Of a stretch of DNA of 19,839 nt, positions 15,138-19,839 are shown one piece after another. The translations under genes were made by a program, and so were the position numbers. Position 1 is the stretch's first letter; every line of letters starts with the position of its first letter. Source of the stretch: Bacillota bacterium (GTDB taxonomy: Bacteria > Bacillota > Clostridia > Acetivibrionales > DSM-1351); NCBI GenBank assembly GCA_023412275.1, contig JAEYNY010000105.1, positions 1-19,839 of the forward strand, written 5' to 3'. The notes under the pieces were generated by a model that ran no database searches, was not told where the DNA came from, and saw only the letters and a program-made list of their open reading frames with translations.

Positions 15138-15279
15138 GGAGAATCCAATGAGCTCAAGTACAGGAGCTAAAACGGAAAGGAAGAGTATGACCCTTAGCAG
15201 GAAATCAGGAAATTCAGTTGGTTTGTACTTCAGATAATGGTACGTGGATGCATACGGTGATTATTTGGAGATCAAATAA
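15138..15279 (+). pseudogene. Decayed carbohydrate-binding module remnant (CBM36-like C-terminus)
   Basis: In one frame, 15197-15247 reads AGNQEIQLVCTSDNGTW. With a one-base frameshift at 15247 it continues as DAYGDYLEIK and a stop (15277-15279). Joined, this matches the usual ending of family 36 xylan-binding modules. There the D-N-G-T-W-D segment supplies the calcium and sugar contacts. The region before 15197 has stops in every frame and looks deleted or scrambled. It directly follows the linker end of the GH11 gene. The simplest reading is that the ancestor was GH11-linker-CBM36 and that the module has decayed. Family naming is from memory of the motif; a profile search on the repaired reading would settle it. 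Confidence 0.6.
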
Positions 15280-15320
15280 AATTAATTAAGTGCAGTTTAA
15301 ACATCTGATTTATTATTTGG

Positions 15321-15358
15321 CAAAAATCCCGGCGGATATCTTTCCACCGGGATTTTTG
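15321..15358. terminator. Bidirectional terminator between xylanase-like gene and marR
   Basis: 15321-15335 pairs with 15344-15358 with one C-A mismatch around an 8-base loop. The stem has a GC-rich core (ATCCCGG) flanked by A and T runs. It lies between two convergent genes, 10 bases from the marR stop codon, and should serve both. Confidence 0.88.
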
Positions 15359-15367
15359 TTTAAATCT

Positions 15368-15814
15368 TTATTTAATTTTTAAAACAATAGTATTTAACTC
15401 AGGGACAAGATTTTTTAGATTCTTTAAATCATTATCATCCAGACTGGACAGCTTTTCTATAAATAAACTTTTGGATTTATGTTCGATATTGTGCAATAAA
15501 GTACATGCTTTTTCAGTCAATTTAACCATTATTACCCTTCTGTCGTTGGGATCATCATATCTGTCCGCATAACCTTCGGCAATAAGCTTGTCAATAATCG
15601 GTGTCATATTAGGTCTTGAAATTATCAAGTCATTCGCCAGTTGAGATACAGGACAGGGGCCGAGCTTTGCCAGCCTGAACAGTACTTTGGTATGGGACGG
15701 CGGAATAGGCAGTCCTTTAAACATAGCCGACGGGTTAAATATTCTGCCGCTTAAATGAAGTACAAGCATAAACAAATCATCAGATATACTATTAATTTCT
15801 TCTTCGGGTAACAT
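15368..15814 (-). CDS. MarR family transcriptional regulator
   Basis: This 148-residue winged-helix dimeric regulator has its DNA-binding core at about residues 45-110: SQLANDLIISRPNMTPIIDKL is the helix-turn-helix region and DPNDRRVIMVKLT is the wing with the family's D-x-R-R signature. N- and C-terminal helices form the dimer interface. ATG 15814 is supported by AAGGAG (complement of 15823-15828) with 8 bases between. It is divergent from a drug-type heterodimeric ABC exporter 301 bases away, a common MarR arrangement. Repression of the exporter and of itself, relieved by a small aromatic or antimicrobial ligand, is the likely role; the ligand is unknown. Confidence 0.92.
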   Translation of the reverse strand: MLPEEEINSISDDLFMLVLHLSGRIFNPSAMFKGLPIPPSHTKVLFRLAKLGPCPVSQLANDLIISRPNMTPIIDKLIAEGYADRYDDPNDRRVIMVKLTEKACTLLHNIEHKSKSLFIEKLSSLDDNDLKNLKNLVPELNTIVLKIK

Positions 15815-15871
15815 TCCATTAGCTCCTTTTAAATATATAAACTACTAGACTTTCTAAATAAACAAGACATA

Positions 15872-15977
15872 AAATAAATATCTGCGTATATTTATTTGTT
15901 ATACAGTAGTATTAATGACTTATTACTTTATATTGTAATTATAAACTATTTAAGTTAATAATACAATCAAATTATTA
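15872..15977. promoter_or_regulatory. Two inverted repeats in the marR / ABC exporter intergenic region
   Basis: AAATAAATA (15872-15880) and TATTTATTT (15889-15897) form a palindrome with an 8-base spacer near the marR start. TAATAAT (15956-15962) and ATTATTA (15971-15977) form another with an 8-base spacer. The second abuts the -35 box of the exporter promoter. Both are of a size suited to a MarR dimer, although AT-rich palindromes arise easily by chance here. Confidence 0.45.
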
Positions 15978-16006
15978 TTGACATATAATAGTTATATAAA
16001 TATAAT
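15978..16006 (+). promoter_or_regulatory. Perfect-consensus sigma-A promoter of the ABC exporter pair
   Basis: TTGACA at 15978-15983 and TATAAT at 16001-16006 have exactly 17 bases between. Transcription would start near 16013, leaving a leader of about 100 bases. A promoter this strong next to a repressor gene suggests that it is normally held off. The rest of 15815-16115 is AT-rich with no other gene. Confidence 0.88.
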
Positions 16007-16115
16007 TAAAAAATGAACTGTTAATACACCAAATTATAAAAGTGAATTGGATATAGTCTTGAATATAAATTTGTTCTACGGCAAGACTTTACCCTACTGC
16101 AGAAAGGAGTAATAC

Positions 16116-18383
16116 ATGGGGAGATTAATGAGACATTTGAAACCTCATATAATATCAATTCTTGGCATATTATTATTATTATTTGTCCAGGCATATTGTG
16201 ATTTATCTTTGCCGGACTATATGTCTGATATTGTTAATGTAGGTATTCAACAGGGAGGTATTAAAAATGCCGTACCTGACATAATCAGAAAAACTGAGAT
16301 GGACAAATTAACCTTTTTTATGAATGAGAATGATAAAAAAACTGTTTTGGACAATTATACATTAATTGAAAAAGGTAAATCATCTCAGGATGATATGGAT
16401 AAGTACTTAAAGAAATATCCTGAAATGAAAAATAACGATGTATACAAGTTGAATGCAAGCGACAGTGAGGTTATTGACAAGATAAATACCGCAGTCGGAA
16501 AGCCGATGCTGTTTGTAGGAGCTATCGAAGGTACAATCAAAATGTCGGATAATTCATCGGAAAACAAAAGCAATACAGCCGGTAACAGTGATATGGAAAA
16601 ATTATTCGCAAATGTGCCAAAAGGAACTGATCCCTTTACTGTTATTACAAAGCTCCCAAAAGAGCAGTTGCAAGGCATGATGAAAACAGTAAATGATAAA
16701 TTTGCAGGTATGCCTGACAGTATAATCACACAGGGGGCAGTTAAATATGTGCAAGCGGAGTACAAAACTTTAGGAAGAGATACCGGAAATCTTCAGTCAA
16801 ACTATATAATTATAGCAGGTTTGAAGATGCTTCTTATATCCCTTATCAGTATGTGTGCTACTGTTACGGTTGGTCTGATGGCAGCAAGAGTAGCTGCTGG
16901 CGTCAGCAGGAGCCTGAGAAAGAGCGTGTTTGGGAATGTAGTTGATTTCTCAAATGCAGAGTTTGATAAATTCTCCACATCTTCTCTCATTACAAGATGT
17001 ACCAACGACATACAGCAGGTACAGATTTTTCTGGTTATACTTCTCCGAATGGTATTCTATGCGCCTATCTTAGGTATAGGCGGTGTTATAAAGGTTTTGA
17101 ATACCGATACAAACATGACCTGGGTAATAGGTGTTGCCGTTTTGGCAATAATGGTTTTAGTTGTAATATTATTTGCTGTAGCAATGCCTAAATTCAAAAG
17201 TATGCAGAAGCTGGTTGATAAACTAAACCTTGTAACACGTGAATCTTTGACCGGTATGCTTGTAATCAGAGCTTTTGGTACCCAGAAAACAGAAGAGGAA
17301 AAATTTGAACAGGCAAATGCCAATTTTACAAGAACAAACCTATTTGTTGGAAGAGTCATGTCGGCTATGTTTCCTGCTATGATGCTTATAATGAATGGCG
17401 TTATGATATTGATAGTGTGGGTAGGTGGACACCAGATAGACTTGGGAAATATGCAGGTCGGTAATATGATGGCATTTATACAATATGCTATGCAGATTAT
17501 TATGGCCTTCCTAATGATTTCAATGGTATCCATAATTCTACCGCGTGCATCAGTTTCAATTTCACGTATAAAGGAAGTTGTTCAAACAAAAGGTTCAATT
17601 AAAGACCCTCCTGTATCCAAAGATTTTGTTAGTGGAATGAAGGGTACTGTAGAATTCAAAAATGTTTCATTTAAATACCCCGGTGCAGAGGATGAGGTTA
17701 TATCTGATGTTAACTTTACGGCAAAACCCGGGCAAACTACTGCATTTATAGGGAGTACGGGAAGCGGAAAATCAACTCTTATTAATCTGATACCTAGATT
17801 TTATGATGTTACCGGAGGACAGATTCTTATTAATGGGGTTGACATAAGGGACGTTTCCCAACACGATTTAAGAAAAAAAATTGGCTATGTACCACAAAAA
17901 GGGATTTTGTTCTCAGGTACAATTGAAAGCAACCTTAAGTACGGTAATGAGTCAGCAGGAGAGGTAGATATAAGAACTGCCGCTGAGATAGCACAGGCTA
18001 TGGACTTTATTAGCGAGAAGGAAGAGGGCTTTAAGACTGATATTTCACAGGGTGGTACTAACGTATCCGGTGGACAGAAACAAAGGCTTTCAATTGCTCG
18101 TGCTCTTGTTAAAAAACCTGAAATATTTATATTTGATGATAGTTTTTCTGCATTGGACTTCAAAACAGATGCAGCATTACGAAAAGCACTCAAAGAAAAG
18201 ACAGAGGGTGCAACAGTACTTGTAGTAGCACAGAGAATAAGTACAGTAATGTCTGCAGACCAGATACTTGTTCTGGATGAAGGTCAGGTTGTGGGAATAG
18301 GAACTCACAAAGAGTTAATGGAAACCTGCGATGTTTACAAACAGATTGCCTTATCTCAGTTATCAAAGGAGGAATTGGCATGA
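16116..18383 (+). CDS. Heterodimeric ABC exporter, subunit 1 (degenerate ATP site, large external domain)
   Basis: This is a 755-residue half-transporter with fused membrane and ATPase domains. TM1 is at about 11-30. Then comes a polar insertion of about 190 residues (about 35-228) that should lie outside the cell, then TM2-TM6 (about 230-490). The ATPase domain covers about 515-755: Walker A GSTGSGKS 546-553, signature VSGGQKQR, Walker B ending at D674. The catalytic-Glu position is Asp675 (FDDSFSALD) and the switch His is Gln706 (VAQRIST). This pair of changes marks the degenerate-site subunit of heterodimeric exporters such as TM287/288 and BmrCD. AAAGGAG at 16103-16109 supports the start. 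It is coupled by ATGA overlap to subunit 2. Drug or peptide export is likely. Confidence 0.93.
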   Translation: MGRLMRHLKPHIISILGILLLLFVQAYCDLSLPDYMSDIVNVGIQQGGIKNAVPDIIRKTEMDKLTFFMNENDKKTVLDNYTLIEKGKSSQDDMDKYLKKYPEMKNNDVYKLNASDSEVIDKINTAVGKPMLFVGAIEGTIKMSDNSSENKSNTAGNSDMEKLFANVPKGTDPFTVITKLPKEQLQGMMKTVNDKFAGMPDSIITQGAVKYVQAEYKTLGRDTGNLQSNYIIIAGLKMLLISLISMCATVTVGLMAARVAAGVSRSLRKSVFGNVVDFSNAEFDKFSTSSLITRCTNDIQQVQIFLVILLRMVFYAPILGIGGVIKVLNTDTNMTWVIGVAVLAIMVLVVILFAVAMPKFKSMQKLVDKLNLVTRESLTGMLVIRAFGTQKTEEEKFEQANANFTRTNLFVGRVMSAMFPAMMLIMNGVMILIVWVGGHQIDLGNMQVGNMMAFIQYAMQIIMAFLMISMVSIILPRASVSISRIKEVVQTKGSIKDPPVSKDFVSGMKGTVEFKNVSFKYPGAEDEVISDVNFTAKPGQTTAFIGSTGSGKSTLINLIPRFYDVTGGQILINGVDIRDVSQHDLRKKIGYVPQKGILFSGTIESNLKYGNESAGEVDIRTAAEIAQAMDFISEKEEGFKTDISQGGTNVSGGQKQRLSIARALVKKPEIFIFDDSFSALDFKTDAALRKALKEKTEGATVLVVAQRISTVMSADQILVLDEGQVVGIGTHKELMETCDVYKQIALSQLSKEELA

Positions 18384-19839
18384 GTGAAAATTCAGTAAAG
18401 CATGAAAGAACCAGAAAACGAGGTCCTATGGGGGGCGGAGGCCCTATGGGAATGAAAGCTGAAAAGGCTAAGGACTTTAAAGGCACAATGAAAAAATTGC
18501 TTGCTTACATGAAGCCCTATAGAATGTCTATTATTATAGTTCTTATATTTGCAATAGGCAGCGCAGCATTTTCAATTGCAGGACCAAAAATATTGGGAAA
18601 AGCGGTTACAAAGATTTATCTCGGCTTAGTAGATAAAGTCAGTGGTACAGGTAATGGAATTGACTTTGGATATATTGGGAAAACACTTTTATTTCTAATA
18701 GGTTTGTATGTAATAAGTGCCATATTCTCATTTATTCAGGGTTATATAATGGCTGGAGTTGCACAGAAGGTTTCATACAGTTTAAGAAAAGAGATTTCTC
18801 AGAAAATCAACCGTATGCCTTTAAAGTTCTTTGATAAAGTTACCCATGGAGAGGTTTTATCAAGGGTTACAAATGATATTGATACAGTCAGCCAAACCTT
18901 GAACCAAAGCTTATCACAGATATTTTCTTCATTTACAATACTTATCGGTGTATTGATAATGATGCTGTCAATTAGCTGGATTATGACTTTGGCCTCAGTG
19001 CTTATAATACCTCTATCAATAATATTAATATCATTGATAGTTAAAAAGTCACAGAAGTACTTTAAATCCCAACAGGAATATCTGGGCCATGTTAACGGTC
19101 ACGTTGAAGAAGTATTCAGCGGAAACAACATAATGAAAGCCTTTAACGGTGAGAAAAAAGCAATTGAACATTTTGACAGCCTTAATGATACGTTGTATAA
19201 ATCAGCGTGGAAGTCACAGTTTCTTTCCGGTATGATGCCACCAATAATGATGTTTGTAGGAAATATAGGGTATGTTTTAGTAACTATGCTAGGTGGTTGG
19301 CTTACAATCAAGAACAAGATTGAGGTTGGAGATATTGTTTCTTTTATACAATATGTACGTACTTTCCAGCAGCCTATAAGCCAGGCAGCACAGATTGCAA
19401 ACGTTCTACAGTCAACAGCAGCTGCTGCAGAAAGAGTTTTTGCCTTCCTTGAAGAAGAGGAAGAACCGAAAGATGTGGTAAATCCTGCTGATACAAGGAG
19501 GGTTAATGGCGGAGTTGAATTTAAGAATGTTCACTTTGGGTACAATCCTGAAAATATCATAATAAATGACTTCTCAGCCAAGATAAAACCGGGCCAGAGA
19601 GTGGCTATAGTTGGTCCCACCGGTGCCGGTAAGACTACAATGGTTAAGCTGTTAATGCGTTTTTATGATTTAAACAGCGGTGACATATTCATTGATGGTA
19701 TAAATATTAATGACTTCAAACGAAATGATTTACGTGAGTTGTTTGGAATGGTGCTTCAGGACACTTGGTTATTTAATGGAAGTATAATGGAAAATATCCG
19801 TTACGGAAGATTGGATGCAACTGATGAAGAGGTTAAGGA
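18380..19839 (+). CDS. Heterodimeric ABC exporter, subunit 2 (3' end outside window)
   Basis: The reading frame is open from ATG 18380 to the window end, 486 residues visible. A Gly/Met-rich N-terminal stretch (RGPMGGGGPMGM, about 14-25) precedes six membrane helices between about 50 and 340, the ABC exporter type 1 fold. The ATPase domain starts near residue 375: FKNVHFGY, Walker A GPTGAGKT at 412-419, and Q-loop VLQDTWLFNGS. The sequence stops before the signature, Walker B and switch His, so it cannot be verified here that this subunit carries the intact catalytic Glu. AAAGGAGG at 18365-18372 lies inside the end of the previous gene, 7 bases before the start. The 4-base ATGA overlap implies fixed stoichiometry with subunit 1. 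It lacks the large external insertion. Confidence 0.93.
   Translation, partial: MSENSVKHERTRKRGPMGGGGPMGMKAEKAKDFKGTMKKLLAYMKPYRMSIIIVLIFAIGSAAFSIAGPKILGKAVTKIYLGLVDKVSGTGNGIDFGYIGKTLLFLIGLYVISAIFSFIQGYIMAGVAQKVSYSLRKEISQKINRMPLKFFDKVTHGEVLSRVTNDIDTVSQTLNQSLSQIFSSFTILIGVLIMMLSISWIMTLASVLIIPLSIILISLIVKKSQKYFKSQQEYLGHVNGHVEEVFSGNNIMKAFNGEKKAIEHFDSLNDTLYKSAWKSQFLSGMMPPIMMFVGNIGYVLVTMLGGWLTIKNKIEVGDIVSFIQYVRTFQQPISQAAQIANVLQSTAAAAERVFAFLEEEEEPKDVVNPADTRRVNGGVEFKNVHFGYNPENIIINDFSAKIKPGQRVAIVGPTGAGKTTMVKLLMRFYDLNSGDIFIDGININDFKRNDLRELFGMVLQDTWLFNGSIMENIRYGRLDATDEEVK

Noticed and set aside
15188..15236. Alternative frame reading with a CBM-like GNSVGLYF segment
   Set aside because: It overlaps the better-supported AGNQEIQLVCTSDNGTW reading on the same bases and soon meets a stop. 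The likeness is probably chance.
17057..17533. Minus-strand open frame of 158 codons within exporter subunit 1
   Set aside because: It mirrors hydrophobic helices of the plus-strand gene and has no start signal or homology of its own.
1..19839. Defence island, prophage, insertion sequence or secondary-metabolite cluster
   Set aside because: No transposase, integrase, nuclease, toxin-antitoxin or biosynthetic enzyme was found on either strand. The genes are regulators, transporters and metabolic or hydrolase proteins.

Overview
The window looks like chromosomal DNA from a low-GC, Gram-positive clostridium, most likely a plant-fibre degrader of the Ruminiclostridium type. The reasons are AT-rich intergenic DNA, strong AGGAGG-type ribosome binding sites, consensus sigma-A promoters, a secreted family 11 xylanase-like protein, and many clostridial family types (DUF2812 with PadR, DUF3842, CooT). 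The species assignment is inference. No rRNA, tRNA, CRISPR array, insertion sequence or prophage gene was seen.

Region 1 (1-2980): a minus-strand short-chain dehydrogenase diverges from an exported, membrane-anchored 5'-nucleotidase. A large imperfect inverted repeat of unknown role follows. Region 2 (3060-6280): a PadR repressor, a DUF2812 membrane protein and a NatA/NatB-type ABC exporter are tightly overlapped. They sit behind one promoter carrying two near-identical palindromes, the picture of a self-regulated efflux operon. A hairpin terminator closes it. Region 3 (6295-9627): class I mannose-6-phosphate isomerase is followed closely by a second ABC ATPase/permease pair.

Region 4 (9640-13212) is a probable nickel module. 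It holds a NikMN fusion (M1-H2 and H67 metal-site residues kept), a NikQ-like T component and a NikO-like ATPase with a CPxC tail. After a second promoter come a DUF3842 protein and a CooT-family nickel-binding protein whose GTG start gives the diagnostic Met-Cys N-terminus. The transporter leader RNA can form competing helices. Its link with DUF3842/CooT is the best candidate here for a little-described system.

Region 5 (13303-15358): a seven-repeat TPR protein ends at a strong terminator. Four 20-bp direct repeats then precede a secreted GH11 xylanase-like gene. This protein keeps the catalytic nucleophile but has Ile where the acid/base Glu should be. Downstream of its stop codon lies a frameshifted remnant that reads like the end of a family 36 carbohydrate-binding module. 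The locus looks like a decaying or repurposed modular xylanase.

Region 6 (15368-19839): a minus-strand MarR regulator diverges from two coupled ABC exporter half-genes. The first has a degenerate ATP site (Asp for Glu, Gln for His) and a large extracytoplasmic insertion. The second is cut by the window end. A perfect TTGACA-N17-TATAAT promoter drives the pair, with a palindrome next to it that could be the MarR operator.
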